Shown here: positions 15,708-25,228 of the stretch, piece after piece | Layout of the letters: each line of letters opens with the position of its first letter | Position numbering within the stretch: position 1 is the stretch's first letter | Source of the DNA: Dyella_B sp035503745 | GTDB lineage: Bacteria; Pseudomonadota; Gammaproteobacteria; Xanthomonadales; Rhodanobacteraceae | Length of the DNA: 64,000 bases | Direction: 5' to 3' | Assembly (NCBI RefSeq): GCF_035503745.1 | Contig: NZ_DATJTC010000018.1 | Span: forward strand, 62,001-126,000 | Notes under the pieces: model-generated | Databases searched by the model: none | What the model was told of the DNA's origin: nothing | The model's input: only the letters and a program-made list of their open reading frames with translations | Made by a program: the position numbers and the translations under genes

Positions 15708-18361
15708 GGGGCAGGCGGGTTGGGCAGCGGAAGGCTGATGCGAATGGTGGTGCCAACGCCTTCGCCGGGCAAGGCTTCCACGCTGCCGCCGTGGGCGCCG
15801 ATCATGCCGCGGCAGATCGCCAGCCCCAGGCCCGTGCCCTGCGGCGCGCGGTCGCCGCGGGCCACTGAATAGAACATGTCGAAGATGCGTGCGCGTTCCT
15901 CTTCGGGAATGCCGGGGCCGCGGTCGGTCACGTCCAGGAACAGGCGGTCGCCGGCCACGCGCACCAGCACGCGCACGGCGTCGCCCGGTGGCGAGAAGCG
16001 CGCGGCGTTTTCCAGGATGTTGAACAGCGCCTGCTCGATCAATGCCGGATGCACGAATAGCAGCACCGTTTCCTGCGGCAGGATCGTGTCCACGCGCAGT
16101 TCGGGAAACAGCTTGCGCAGGCGCGTGACGGCCGAGGCCACGATCTCGGCCGCGTCGGTCCAGTCGCGGTTGAGCTTGAGCGTGCCATGGCCCAGGCGCG
16201 TCATGTCCAGCAGGTTCTGGATGTAGCGATCCAGGCGCTGACCTTCGCCGAGGATCGCGCCGAGCAGTTCTTTGCGTTCATCCGCCGGCAGCTGTTCCCA
16301 GTAATCGGAAAGCGTGCCGGCCGAGCCGATCATCGACGCCAGCGGCGAGCGCAGGTCGTGCGACACCGAGGATAGCAGCGCATTGCGCAGGCGCTCGGTT
16401 TCGCCTTGGACGCGCGCGCCCTCCAGTTCCGACGCGAGCCGCGCGCGCTCCAGTGCCTGGCCGATGTCCTGCACCATCGCCAGGGCGAGGCTGCGCTGAT
16501 CGATGTCCGGCGAGACGTTGTTGTCGAAACGCAGCGCCGCCACGCCAAGGCGATGTTCCTCGGTGCCCAGCGGCAGCATCCAGCAGCGCGCGGCGTTGAG
16601 GGTGTCGGTGTAGCGGCCGGCGGGCTCGGCGTGCTGTTCGCACCATTCGGCGGCGGCGAAATCCTGCGTGGTCAAGCTCAGCGTGCGCGAGCTGTTCGCG
16701 GCGATCTGCAGGCGATGTTCGACATCGCGCGCCAGTATGGCCACTTCGCACCGCAGCACGTGCGACAGCGCCGAGGCCCCCACTTGGTTGATGCCATCGG
16801 CATCCGCGCTGGCCGAAAGGCGCTGTCCCAGCGTCAACAGCGCATGCGAATATTCATGCGCGGCGCGCAGCGATTCCACCTGGCTGGCAAGCCGCGTGGC
16901 CAGGCGGCTGCAGATCAGCGCGACCAGCAGGAACAGCGTCACCGCCAGCACGTCGTCGGAACTGGCGATGGCCAGCGTGTAACGCGGCGGCGTGAAGAAG
17001 AAGTTGTAGCCAAGAAAGCACAGCACGGCCGTATACACCGATACCGCCATGCGCGTGCGCACCGCCACGGTCATCACGGCGGTCAGGAAAATCAGCCCGA
17101 GATTGGCCACCGACAGATAGCGGTCGGCGACGAACGCCAGCGCCAAGGCGAGGATGGTGACGACGCTGGCGAAGATATATTCGTCGCGCCGTCCGTAGAT
17201 CGGCATCAGGCGCAGCCGCCGGCGCGCGCGCACGCGTTCGGTGGGCGTGGCGATGATGGTCAGTTCCAGATGCGCGCCGCGCCGCAGCAGTTGCTGTGTC
17301 AGCGAACGGCCGAGCATGCGCGCAAACAAACGTTCGCGCGTGCGCCCCAGGATGATCTGGCCGACGCCTTCGCGATCGGCATGTACCAGCAATTCATCGG
17401 CGATGGCGTGGCCGCGCAGCACCGTGGCCTCGCCGCCGAGGCGGCGCGCCAGGCGCATGGCCGCGTCGATGCGTTCGCGCCGCGCGTTGTCCAGCTGGGC
17501 ACCGGTATCGACGAACACCACGCTCCACGGCGCGCTGCGGCGTTCGGCGATGCGGCGCGCAATGCGCACCAGGTACTCGCTTTGCGCATGGCCGTCGATG
17601 GCGGCCAGCACGCGCCGGCGCACCGGCATCTTGCCGCCGCGCGCCAGCATGTGTTCGCGCAGGTCGCTGTCGACGTGGCTGGCGACGGTGTCCACCGCCA
17701 GCTCGCGTAGCGCGGCCAGGTTGGTGGGCGAGAAGAACGCTTCCAAGGCGGCGGCAGCGGTTTCCGGCACGTAGACCTTGCCTTGCCGCAGGCGCTCGAT
17801 CAGCTCGCGCGGCGGTAAATCCACCAGCACGATATCGCGCGCGCGGTCGAGGAACGCATCGGGCACCGTCTCGCGCACCGTCACGCCGGTGATGCGCCGC
17901 ACCTGGTCGTTGAGGCTTTCCAGATGCTGCACGTTGAGCGCGCTGTAAACTTCGATGCCCGCGTCGAGCACTTCGGTGATGTCCTGCCAGCGCCGCTCAT
18001 GGCGGCTGCCGGGCACGTTGCGATGCGCCAGTTCGTCGACCAGCAGAATGTCCGGGTGTCGCGCCAGCGCGGCATCGACGTCGAATTCGGTGAATGGGCG
18101 GCCTTGATAGGTCAGCGTGCGGCGCGGCAGCACTTCGAGGCCTTCCAGCAACGCGGCGGTCTCGGCGCGGCCGTGGGTTTCCACCAGGCCGACCACGACG
18201 TCCACGCCCTGGCGCTTAAGCTCGCGCGCGGCCGACAGCATGGCGTAGGTCTTGCCCACGCCAGGCGCGGCGCCGAGGAAAACCTTCAGGCGCCGGTGGC
18301 TTTCTTCCTGCACCACGTCGAGCAGGGCATCGGCGCGTGCGTCGCGGGAGGTGTCGGTCAT
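15704..18361 (-). CDS. kdpD: Sensor histidine kinase KdpD
   Basis: Membrane sensor of potassium limitation and turgor. The 885 residues include the KdpD N-terminal domain with Walker A (GAAPGVGKT, residues 30-38) and ILLVDELAHRN, and a universal-stress-like domain (about 250-370). Four closely spaced membrane helices lie at about 397-485 and a GAF-like region at about 505-640. HisKA has the phosphorylated His near residue 668 (SSVSHDLRSP), and the ATPase domain carries DRGPGIPEEE and GTGLGLAICRGM. MTDTSRDARADALLD was chosen as start over an upstream frame start by family alignment. It is separated from kdpC by 160 bp, so it could have its own promoter. Confidence 0.97.
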   Translation of the reverse strand: MTDTSRDARADALLDVVQEESHRRLKVFLGAAPGVGKTYAMLSAARELKRQGVDVVVGLVETHGRAETAALLEGLEVLPRRTLTYQGRPFTEFDVDAALARHPDILLVDELAHRNVPGSRHERRWQDITEVLDAGIEVYSALNVQHLESLNDQVRRITGVTVRETVPDAFLDRARDIVLVDLPPRELIERLRQGKVYVPETAAAALEAFFSPTNLAALRELAVDTVASHVDSDLREHMLARGGKMPVRRRVLAAIDGHAQSEYLVRIARRIAERRSAPWSVVFVDTGAQLDNARRERIDAAMRLARRLGGEATVLRGHAIADELLVHADREGVGQIILGRTRERLFARMLGRSLTQQLLRRGAHLELTIIATPTERVRARRRLRLMPIYGRRDEYIFASVVTILALALAFVADRYLSVANLGLIFLTAVMTVAVRTRMAVSVYTAVLCFLGYNFFFTPPRYTLAIASSDDVLAVTLFLLVALICSRLATRLASQVESLRAAHEYSHALLTLGQRLSASADADGINQVGASALSHVLRCEVAILARDVEHRLQIAANSSRTLSLTTQDFAAAEWCEQHAEPAGRYTDTLNAARCWMLPLGTEEHRLGVAALRFDNNVSPDIDQRSLALAMVQDIGQALERARLASELEGARVQGETERLRNALLSSVSHDLRSPLASMIGSAGTLSDYWEQLPADERKELLGAILGEGQRLDRYIQNLLDMTRLGHGTLKLNRDWTDAAEIVASAVTRLRKLFPELRVDTILPQETVLLFVHPALIEQALFNILENAARFSPPGDAVRVLVRVAGDRLFLDVTDRGPGIPEEERARIFDMFYSVARGDRAPQGTGLGLAICRGMIGAHGGSVEALPGEGVGTTIRISLPLPNPPAP

Positions 18362-18419
18362 GTGGGCATCATAAGGCGTATGTTTACTCCCTTGCCGTAG
18401 CACTCCATCCACTGCGCGC

Positions 18420-18488
18420 AATAGGGGCGGATGGGTGATGGGTGAAGCTTTCGAGCGTTGCGCAAGCGCGCGCTACCCCACCCCTATT
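18420..18488. repeat. 11-bp inverted repeat between kdpC and kdpD
   Basis: AATAGGGGCGG (18420-18430) and CCACCCCTATT (18478-18488) pair at 10 of 11 positions around a 47-base interior that itself holds a GCGTTGCGCAAGCGC palindromic core. In the kdp transcript this would fold between kdpC and kdpD and could set the ratio of transporter to sensor. There is no T-tract. Confidence 0.45.
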
Positions 18489-18520
18489 CTCGCCTGCACG
18501 CAAGGGGCAGGGCAGAAGCA

Positions 18521-19099
18521 TTACTTGCCCTGCAACCCATCCAACGCCAGATTCAACTGCAGCACATTCACGCGTGGCTCTCCAAGCAAGCCCCATTGCC
18601 GCCCCTGCGTAAATTGCGCCACCAGCGCCCGCACCTGCGCAACGTCCAGCCGGCGCACGCGCGCTACGCGTGCGATCTGATACTGCGCGGCGGCGGGGCT
18701 GATCTGCGGGTCCAGACCGCTGCCCGAGGCCGTCACCAGATCCACCGGCACCGGCGCGGTATTGCCCGGGTCGGCCTTGCGCAACGCATCGATGCGCTGC
18801 TGCACCGCATCGCGCAACGCGGGGTTGGTCGGGCCCAGATTGGAACCGTTGGACGCCGTGCCGTTATCCGGCTGCGGCGTCGTGGCGGACGGGCGGCCCC
18901 AGAAATAGCGGGGGTCGTCGAACCACTGGCCGATCAGCTGCGAACCGATCGGCTTGCCGTTTCTCTCGATCAGGCTGCCATTGGCCTGATGCGGAAACAG
19001 TATCTGCGCCACGCCCGTGGCGACCAGCGGGTAGGCGATGCCGGCGATGAAGGTCATCACCAGCAACATCGATACGGCATTGCGAATTAACCTGCTCAT
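18521..19099 (-). CDS. kdpC: K+-transporting ATPase subunit KdpC
   Basis: Accessory subunit of the KdpFABC high-affinity potassium pump, thought to stabilise the complex and assist ATP binding by KdpB. The 192-residue protein has one N-terminal membrane helix (AVSMLLVMTFIAGIAYPLVA) and the KdpC domain. Signature segments are YFWGRPSATTPQPDNGTASNG, GSNLGPTNPAL, DLVTASGSGLDPQISPAAA and GEPRVNVLQLNLAL. In this genome it is separated from kdpB by a porin gene and a small ORF, instead of following kdpB directly. Confidence 0.96.
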   Translation of the reverse strand: MSRLIRNAVSMLLVMTFIAGIAYPLVATGVAQILFPHQANGSLIERNGKPIGSQLIGQWFDDPRYFWGRPSATTPQPDNGTASNGSNLGPTNPALRDAVQQRIDALRKADPGNTAPVPVDLVTASGSGLDPQISPAAAQYQIARVARVRRLDVAQVRALVAQFTQGRQWGLLGEPRVNVLQLNLALDGLQGK

Positions 19100-19170
19100 G
19101 GCATCAGTACCAGTTGGGAAATCAAAGAAACTAACGGACCATCAGCACCGTCTGGCCAATAGCGCGCTGC

Positions 19171-20907
19171 TCAAAAATGAAAGATGACGTCGCCAGACAG
19201 AATTGTCTCGTGTGACTTGTTCGGAGGAATGCCGGCATTTGAGTTTCCGTTGAATGCCTTGCCGTCCAAAGAATGGTACGTAGCGATTTCCGGCCGTACT
19301 TCGAGTTGCGGCGAGAACCAGTGTTGCCAACCAATCGCGAAGTTCACATAACGCGTTGCCACGCCGGTGCGTTGGCCATTCTTGTCCCAGTAGTACTCGG
19401 GACGGAACGAAAAGTTGTTCAACGGATCGGGGCTGTAGTTGAAATAGGCCACGGTAGCCAGCGTGCTGGCCCTGCACGTCAACTCCGCGGCGCTGCGGCA
19501 GATGGCCAGGTCGGGGGCGTTGTAGGGGATGAATCGTGGCGAGAACGGTGCTCCCCCGTTGGCATAGATGGTTTGCACGTCGCTATTGAGCGCGTTGGGA
19601 ACGCGGTTCTCATAGAGGTCATAGGCCTCATAAGAAACATGCCAATGCGGATCGAACGTATGGTAGAACGTAAAGCCATACCACTGCAGATTATTGTAAC
19701 CGTATCTTCCCGAGTTGATGGCATCGGCGCATGGCATGATGGCGCTCCTGCCATCATCGGTGAGATAGCGAACGCATGCCGACACCGACGGCATGGCGCC
19801 GGGATCCTTCTTGAAGGTCGCGTTCGGATAGAGCGGGTTGTATCCAATCTGGCCAGGACCGGTGCCCGGGACGTTCGGGTAGGGGTTGTCCCACGTCTCA
19901 TTCAAGTGCGTTGGAAACGCCTCGGTACCGTCCGTTACGCCCAGTAGCACGGTCCAGTTCTTGTTGACGGCTACGGTACCTTCCAGGCCCGTGTTGGTGT
20001 AGTTATCGAACGAATAAGCCATCGAATGCGTGTACATGTAGTTGTTTGGTGCGAGCTGCGCCTCGATATCCGGTATGGAAATAAAGCGCCCGAAACGCAG
20101 CATCAGACCGTCGGCGACCCAGGGAATGTAGATTTCGCCATACACCATCGGGAAGTCGTAGCCATTGACCTTGTTTTCGTCCAGCAATTGGTAGCTGGCC
20201 AAACCATAGGACGTGGTGTAGCGATAGTTTTCGCCATACAACACTGAAATGCGCAAGCCCCAATCGATGTGATCGGTCTGAACCGTGTCCGGGAAACGAT
20301 CCAGATACAGCACAAATTGGTCAAATTCCAACGTATTGGGCGTATACGCATACGCCGCCGGCGCGTTGCCACCGGGCTTGGTCGTACTCGTGCTCAGGTT
20401 GCCGCCACCATTGACCCAGCCATAGAGCTGCAAGTTGTTCCCAGTGAGCCATTGGCCGAATGAAGTGTTTGCCAGTGCCGTCATCAACGGACTGTCGACT
20501 GAATTGGGGCGCGTTACGCCCAGCGGCGTGGTCCCGCCATAGGGCCACTCGGTAAACGGCATCGGCGGGGTTGTCTGCGCGGCTGCCGGCCAATCCGCCC
20601 GCCTCGCGGCAGGTGCTTTGGGGTCTGTGGGAGGCGCTGGCTGGTGCCACTCGAGTTTGTAGTAGTTTGCTATGCGTTCCCAGAAGCCAGTTCCCAGGTA
20701 GTCATTAAGGCAATCGAAGTTCTTGTAGGGGTCGCAATCGCCGCGGTTATCGCGAGCAGGTGCCGAAGATACCGCTGACGGGGGAGGCGCCAATGGCGGC
20801 GCAGCCGCTATATCCGTGCCGCCCGCGGCAGCGGTCGCCGCCACCGCATGCCCGGTGGGAATCATTGCCAGTAAAACAGCACAGGCCAGTGTTTTCTTGT
20901 ACTGCAT
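19171..20907 (-). CDS. Outer-membrane beta-barrel porin (OmpL/BBP2-like) inside kdp operon
   Basis: A 578-residue exported protein. A signal peptide MQYKKTLACAVLLAMIPTGHAVA is followed by an Ala/Pro-rich linker. The rest is aromatic-rich with alternating hydrophobic strands and ends HETILSGDVIFHF, a C-terminal Phe typical of outer-membrane barrels. Segments such as LQLYGWVNGGGNLSTST, MLRFGRFISIPDIEAQLAP, WTVLLGVTDGTEAF and FRPEYYWDKNGQRTG resemble the OmpL-like beta-barrel porin-2 family. AAGGA lies six bases before the ATG at 20907. It lies between kdpB and kdpC on the same strand, with 76 and 71 bp gaps, so it is expected to be expressed with the K+ pump. A role in K+ entry across the outer membrane is inference. 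Confidence 0.82.
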   Translation of the reverse strand: MQYKKTLACAVLLAMIPTGHAVAATAAAGGTDIAAAPPLAPPPSAVSSAPARDNRGDCDPYKNFDCLNDYLGTGFWERIANYYKLEWHQPAPPTDPKAPAARRADWPAAAQTTPPMPFTEWPYGGTTPLGVTRPNSVDSPLMTALANTSFGQWLTGNNLQLYGWVNGGGNLSTSTTKPGGNAPAAYAYTPNTLEFDQFVLYLDRFPDTVQTDHIDWGLRISVLYGENYRYTTSYGLASYQLLDENKVNGYDFPMVYGEIYIPWVADGLMLRFGRFISIPDIEAQLAPNNYMYTHSMAYSFDNYTNTGLEGTVAVNKNWTVLLGVTDGTEAFPTHLNETWDNPYPNVPGTGPGQIGYNPLYPNATFKKDPGAMPSVSACVRYLTDDGRSAIMPCADAINSGRYGYNNLQWYGFTFYHTFDPHWHVSYEAYDLYENRVPNALNSDVQTIYANGGAPFSPRFIPYNAPDLAICRSAAELTCRASTLATVAYFNYSPDPLNNFSFRPEYYWDKNGQRTGVATRYVNFAIGWQHWFSPQLEVRPEIATYHSLDGKAFNGNSNAGIPPNKSHETILSGDVIFHF

Positions 20908-20983
20908 GAGTTGTCCTTGCACTCCGGCTTTTACCGGATTTTCTTCAATTGAGATGGTTAATGGAGATGGCCTGAAGCGGCTA

Positions 20984-21181
20984 TCAGATACCGGCGTAAC
21001 CGCCAAGGGCGTATTCGTCTTCTGTTGTCATTGGCGCTTCGGGCGCCGCATTTAACTTGGGTTGGCGGCGCACTGGCAGCTCAATCACTACATCGCAGTC
21101 CGGATCATTCGACGAGACACGCAATGGCATTTGCGAATGGTCTGCATCGGGCAGCGACACGGATAACATCAGGGTTTGCAT
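20984..21181 (-). CDS. Small unknown protein following kdpB
   Basis: A 65-residue soluble protein starting MQTLMLSVSLPDADHSQMPL, acidic, without a signal peptide or membrane helix. It contains SNDPDCDVVIELPVRRQPKL and ends with a Tyr/Gly-rich EDEYALGGYAGI. The ribosome site is excellent: GAGGAGG seven bases before the ATG, right after the kdpB stop (12 nt away). That spacing and strength argue for real translation within the kdp transcript. I recognise no family. It may be a regulator or assembly factor of the Kdp pump. Confidence 0.62.
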   Translation of the reverse strand: MQTLMLSVSLPDADHSQMPLRVSSNDPDCDVVIELPVRRQPKLNAAPEAPMTTEDEYALGGYAGI

Positions 21182-21193
21182 GACAACGCCTCC

Positions 21194-23266
21194 TCAGGCG
21201 AGACCAAACAGCACAAGCAGCATGTCGATCAACTTGATGCCCACGAACGGCACGACGATGCCGCCCAGGCCGTACACCAGCAGATTGCGCCGCAGCAGCG
21301 CGCCGGCGCCGAGCGCACGGTATTTCACGCCCTTGAGCGCCAGCGGAATCAGGAAGATGATGATCAACGCATTGAAGATCACCGCCGACAGGATCGCGCT
21401 TTGCGGCGTGGCCAGCTTCATCACGTTCAGCGCATTGAGCGCCGGATAGGTGGTGGCGAACGCGGCCGGAATGATCGCGAAGTACTTGGCCACGTCGTTG
21501 GCGATCGAGAAGGTGGTGAGCGAGCCGCGCGTGATCAGCATCTGCTTGCCGATCTCCACCACTTCGATCAACTTGGTGGGGTTGGAATCCAGATCCACCA
21601 TGTTGCCCGCTTCCTTCGCCGCCTGCGTGCCGGTGTTCATCGCCACCGCCACGTCGGCCTGCGCGAGTGCCGGCGCATCGTTGGTGCCATCGCCGCACAT
21701 CGCCACCAGGCGGCTTTGCGACTGCATGCTGCGGATCAGCTTGAGCTTGGCTTCGGGCGTGGCTTCGGCGAGGAAATCGTCCACGCCCGCCTCGGCGGCG
21801 ATGGCCGCGGCCGTGAGCGGGTTGTCGCCGGTCACCATGACCGTCTTGATGCCCATGCGGCGCAGCTCCGCGAAACGCTCCTTGATGCCGCCCTTGACGA
21901 TGTCCTTCAGTTCGATCACGCCCAGCGCGCGATCGCCTTCGGTGACGATCAGCGGCGTGGCGCCGCGGCGCGCGATGTCCTGGGCCATGCGTTTGACCGC
22001 CGGCGGCAGGTGGCTGCCGATACCGTCGAGATAGCGTTCCACCGCATCCAGCGCGCCTTTGCGGATGTGGCGCTCGCCCATGTTGACGCCGCTCATGCGC
22101 GTCTGCGCGGTGAACGGTACAAACTCGGCGTGCAGCGATTCCAGTTCGCGTTCGCGCAGGCCGAACTTCTCCTTGGCCAGCACGACCACGCTGCGGCCTT
22201 CGGGTGTTTCGTCGGCCAGCGAGGCGAGCTGCGCGGTGTCGGCCAGCGTGCGTTCCTCGATGCCCGGTGCCGGATGAAACGCCACGGCCTGGCGGTTGCC
22301 GAGCGTGATGGTGCCGGTCTTGTCCAGCAGCAGCACGTCCACGTCGCCGGCCGCTTCCACCGCGCGGCCGGAGGTGGCGATGACGTTGGCGCGGATCATG
22401 CGATCCATGCCGGCGATGCCGATCGCCGACAGCAGCGCACCGATCGTGGTGGGAATGAGGCACACCAGCAATGCGATCAGCACGGTCAGCGTAATCGGAT
22501 GGCCGGTACCGGCGACCCTCGCGCTGTAGATGGAATACGGCAGCAGCGTGGCGCAGGCGAGCAGAAAGATCAGCGTGAACTTCGCCAGCAGAATGGTCAG
22601 CGCGATTTCGTTTGGGGTCTTGCGGCGCGCGGCGCCTTCCACCATCGCGATCATGCGGTCCAGGAAGCTTTCGCCTGGGTTCTTGGTGATGCGCACCACC
22701 AGCCAGTCCGACAGCACACGCGTGCCGCCGGTCACCGCACTGCGATCGCCACCGCCCTCACGGATCACCGGCGCCGATTCGCCGGTGATTGCGCTTTCAT
22801 CGACGCTGGCCGCGCCAAGCAGCACCTCACCGTCGCCGGGAATCTGCTCGTTCGCTTCCACCAGCACGTAGTGGCCGGTGCGCAGTTCGCTCGATGGCGT
22901 GAACACGATGTCGGCCTCGCGCCTGGGCTCGGCCAGCTTCTTGGCGATGACGTCCTTGCGCGAACTGCGCAACGCGGCAGCCTGCGCCTTGCCGCGGCCT
23001 TCGGCCAGGGCTTCGGCGAAGTTGGCAAACAGCAGCGTGAACCACAACCAGATGGACACCCAGAAAATAAAGCCGGTCGGCGCTTCGCCGTGGCCGGCGA
23101 GCGCCTGCACCCATAGCAGGGTGGTAAGCACACTGCAGACAAACACCACAAACATCACCGGATTGCGAAACTGCAAGCGCGGCGATAGCTTGCCGAATGC
23201 ATCGGCGATGGCCTTCCAGATCAGCTCGCGGTCGAAGCTGCGAACGGCGTGTGTATGCGAAGTCAT
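21194..23266 (-). CDS. kdpB: K+-transporting P-type ATPase subunit KdpB
   Basis: Catalytic subunit of KdpFABC: hydrolyses ATP through an aspartyl phosphate and drives K+ import. Of its 690 residues, the phosphorylation motif DKTGTIT has Asp315, and the actuator TGES lies at 161-164 (its Ser corresponds to the inhibitory Ser162 of E. coli KdpB). KGA appears in the nucleotide domain, and VTGDNPLTAAAIA and MCGDGTNDAPALAQADVAVAM form the hinge. All motifs are intact. It starts 34 nt after the kdpA stop and is followed by the 65-residue ORF rather than kdpC. Confidence 0.98.
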   Translation of the reverse strand: MTSHTHAVRSFDRELIWKAIADAFGKLSPRLQFRNPVMFVVFVCSVLTTLLWVQALAGHGEAPTGFIFWVSIWLWFTLLFANFAEALAEGRGKAQAAALRSSRKDVIAKKLAEPRREADIVFTPSSELRTGHYVLVEANEQIPGDGEVLLGAASVDESAITGESAPVIREGGGDRSAVTGGTRVLSDWLVVRITKNPGESFLDRMIAMVEGAARRKTPNEIALTILLAKFTLIFLLACATLLPYSIYSARVAGTGHPITLTVLIALLVCLIPTTIGALLSAIGIAGMDRMIRANVIATSGRAVEAAGDVDVLLLDKTGTITLGNRQAVAFHPAPGIEERTLADTAQLASLADETPEGRSVVVLAKEKFGLRERELESLHAEFVPFTAQTRMSGVNMGERHIRKGALDAVERYLDGIGSHLPPAVKRMAQDIARRGATPLIVTEGDRALGVIELKDIVKGGIKERFAELRRMGIKTVMVTGDNPLTAAAIAAEAGVDDFLAEATPEAKLKLIRSMQSQSRLVAMCGDGTNDAPALAQADVAVAMNTGTQAAKEAGNMVDLDSNPTKLIEVVEIGKQMLITRGSLTTFSIANDVAKYFAIIPAAFATTYPALNALNVMKLATPQSAILSAVIFNALIIIFLIPLALKGVKYRALGAGALLRRNLLVYGLGGIVVPFVGIKLIDMLLVLFGLA

Positions 23267-23300
23267 GGAATCAGCATTCCTATTCAGGCAGCCGGTGCGG

Positions 23301-25103
23301 TCAGTGCGCCGACATCAGGTATTCGGCGATCGGGCCAAGCGCCAGCGCCGGCAAGAAGGTGAGTGCGCCGACGATGATCACCACGCAGGCCAGCAGCGTG
23401 ACGAACAGCGGCGTGTGCGTGGGCAGCGTGCCGGCCGATTCGGGGACGTGCTTCTTGGCCGCCAGCGAGCCGGCCAGCGCGAGCATGGCGATGGCCAGCG
23501 TGTAGCGCGAGAGAAACATGCACACGCTCAGCATCACGTTCCAGAACGGGATGTTGGCGGAAAGGCCGCCGAAGGCGCTGCCGTTGTTGTTGGACGCGGA
23601 GCTGACCGCGTAGAGCATCTCGCTGAAGCCGTGCGCGCCGGGATTGCCGACGGTGGCGGTCGCGGCCGGCGTCATCACCGCGATCGCGGTGCAGATCACC
23701 ACCAGCGCGCAGGGAATCAGCACGGCCAGGCTAGCCATCTTCATCTCGTACGCTTCGACTTTCTTGCCGATGTATTCCGGCGTGCGACCCACCATCAGGC
23801 CGGCGATGAATACCGCCACCACCGCGAAGGCGAGCATGCCGTAGAGGCCCGAGCCCACGCCGCCGAACACCACTTCGCCCAGCTGGATCAACCACATCGG
23901 CACCAGTCCGCCGAGTGGGGTGAGCGAGTCGTGCATGTTGTTCACCGCGCCGCACGACGCGGCCGTGGTGATCGCGGTGAACAGGCTGCTGGCGGCAATG
24001 CCGAAGCGCGTTTCCTTGCCCTCCATGTTGCCGCCCGGCTGCAGCGCCGAAGCGTGCTGGTCGATGGCCAAGCTGTGCAGGATCGGGTTGCCGGCCTGCT
24101 CGGCTGCCGTCACGCCGATCGCCAGTGGGATGAAGATCACCAGCATCGTGGCCAGAAGCGCCCATCCTTGCCGGCGGTCGCTCACCATCTCGCCGAAGGT
24201 GATGCACAGGCCGCCCGGGATCAGGAAGATCGCCAGCATCTCCAGGAGGTTGGCGAACGGCGTCGGGTCTTCGTACGGATGCGCTGAGTTGGCGCCGAAA
24301 AAGCCACCGCCATTGGTGCCCAGCATCTTGATCGCGATCTGCGAGGCGGCCGGGCCCATCGGTAGCGTCTGCGTGGTGAGCGGCGCCGGCTTGGTGACCG
24401 CGTTGCCCTGCGCATCCTTGAGCGGATTGCCGGCGGCGTCGGTCACCGGATTGGCATATGTGCTGGCTTGCAGCACCGGCACGTCCACGTACGGCTTGAC
24501 ATTCTGGATCACGCCCTGCGACACCAGCAGCATCGCCAGCAGAAAGGAGATCGGCATCAGCACGTACAGCGTCGTGCGCGTCAGATCGACCCAGAAATTG
24601 CCGATGCCCTTGGCACTCTTGCGCGCAAAGCCGCGCACCACGGCGATCGCCACCGCGATGCCGGTCGCCGCCGACATGAAGTTCTGCACCGCCAGCGCGG
24701 CCATCTGCGTGAGATAGCTCATCGCCGATTCGCCCGAATAGGCTTGCCAGTTGGTGTTGGTGATGAAACTGATCGCCGTGTTGATCGAAAGGTCCGGGCT
24801 CAGCGCGGGAAAGTGCTGGGGGTTGAGCGGGAGCCATTGCTGGGTGCGCTCGAACGCATAGACCGCGAGCATGCCGCCGACGTTGAACACCAGCATGGCG
24901 ATGCCATAGCGCTTCCAGCTCATGTCCTCGTCGGCGCGGATGCCGCAGAGACGGTAAATGATCCGTTCCACGCCGGCCCCGATGCGCTGGACGCGATTGG
25001 GCTGGTCGGCATATACGCGCGCCATGTAGCTGCCGACCGGCTTGATCAGCAACAGCAGCACGACCAAGTAGATGCCGATCTGGAGGAAATCGTTGGCGGT
25101 CAT
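23301..25103 (-). CDS. kdpA: K+-transporting ATPase subunit KdpA
   Basis: The potassium-binding, channel-like subunit of KdpFABC. The 600-residue polytopic protein shows the four selectivity-filter neighbourhoods: FITNTNWQAYSGESAMSYL, LGTNGGGFFGANSAHPYEDP, SCGAVNNMHDSLTPLGG and SNNNGSAFGGLSA. It is somewhat longer than E. coli KdpA (557) owing to an insertion with TKPAPLTTQT around residues 210-235. The start MTANDFLQIGIYLVV overlaps the kdpF stop by ATGA. Confidence 0.98.
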   Translation of the reverse strand: MTANDFLQIGIYLVVLLLLIKPVGSYMARVYADQPNRVQRIGAGVERIIYRLCGIRADEDMSWKRYGIAMLVFNVGGMLAVYAFERTQQWLPLNPQHFPALSPDLSINTAISFITNTNWQAYSGESAMSYLTQMAALAVQNFMSAATGIAVAIAVVRGFARKSAKGIGNFWVDLTRTTLYVLMPISFLLAMLLVSQGVIQNVKPYVDVPVLQASTYANPVTDAAGNPLKDAQGNAVTKPAPLTTQTLPMGPAASQIAIKMLGTNGGGFFGANSAHPYEDPTPFANLLEMLAIFLIPGGLCITFGEMVSDRRQGWALLATMLVIFIPLAIGVTAAEQAGNPILHSLAIDQHASALQPGGNMEGKETRFGIAASSLFTAITTAASCGAVNNMHDSLTPLGGLVPMWLIQLGEVVFGGVGSGLYGMLAFAVVAVFIAGLMVGRTPEYIGKKVEAYEMKMASLAVLIPCALVVICTAIAVMTPAATATVGNPGAHGFSEMLYAVSSASNNNGSAFGGLSANIPFWNVMLSVCMFLSRYTLAIAMLALAGSLAAKKHVPESAGTLPTHTPLFVTLLACVVIIVGALTFLPALALGPIAEYLMSAH

Positions 25104-25192
25104 TCGAACCACTCCGGCTTGAGCAGCGCCACGCACAAATAGATCGTCAAGGCCACCGCGAGCACGGCGGCCAGTCCGTAGAAGAAGTTCAT
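25100..25192 (-). CDS. kdpF: K+-transporting ATPase subunit KdpF
   Basis: A 30-residue single-helix peptide, MNFFYGLAAVLAVALTIYLC followed by VALLKPEWFE. The hydrophobic helix and the ending Leu-Leu-x-Pro-Glu-x-Phe are the KdpF pattern (E. coli 29 residues). It stabilises the KdpABC complex in the membrane. Its stop overlaps the kdpA start (ATGA), a reliable sign of translational coupling. Confidence 0.9.
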   Translation of the reverse strand: MNFFYGLAAVLAVALTIYLCVALLKPEWFE

Positions 25193-25228
25193 GGGATTGA
25201 ATCCGTCAGATAGTCGCGGCCGCGGCGG

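Noticed and set aside
15704..18361. KdpD considered as a degenerate or truncated sensor
   Set aside because: All domains including Walker A, four membrane helices, phospho-His and ATPase boxes are intact.
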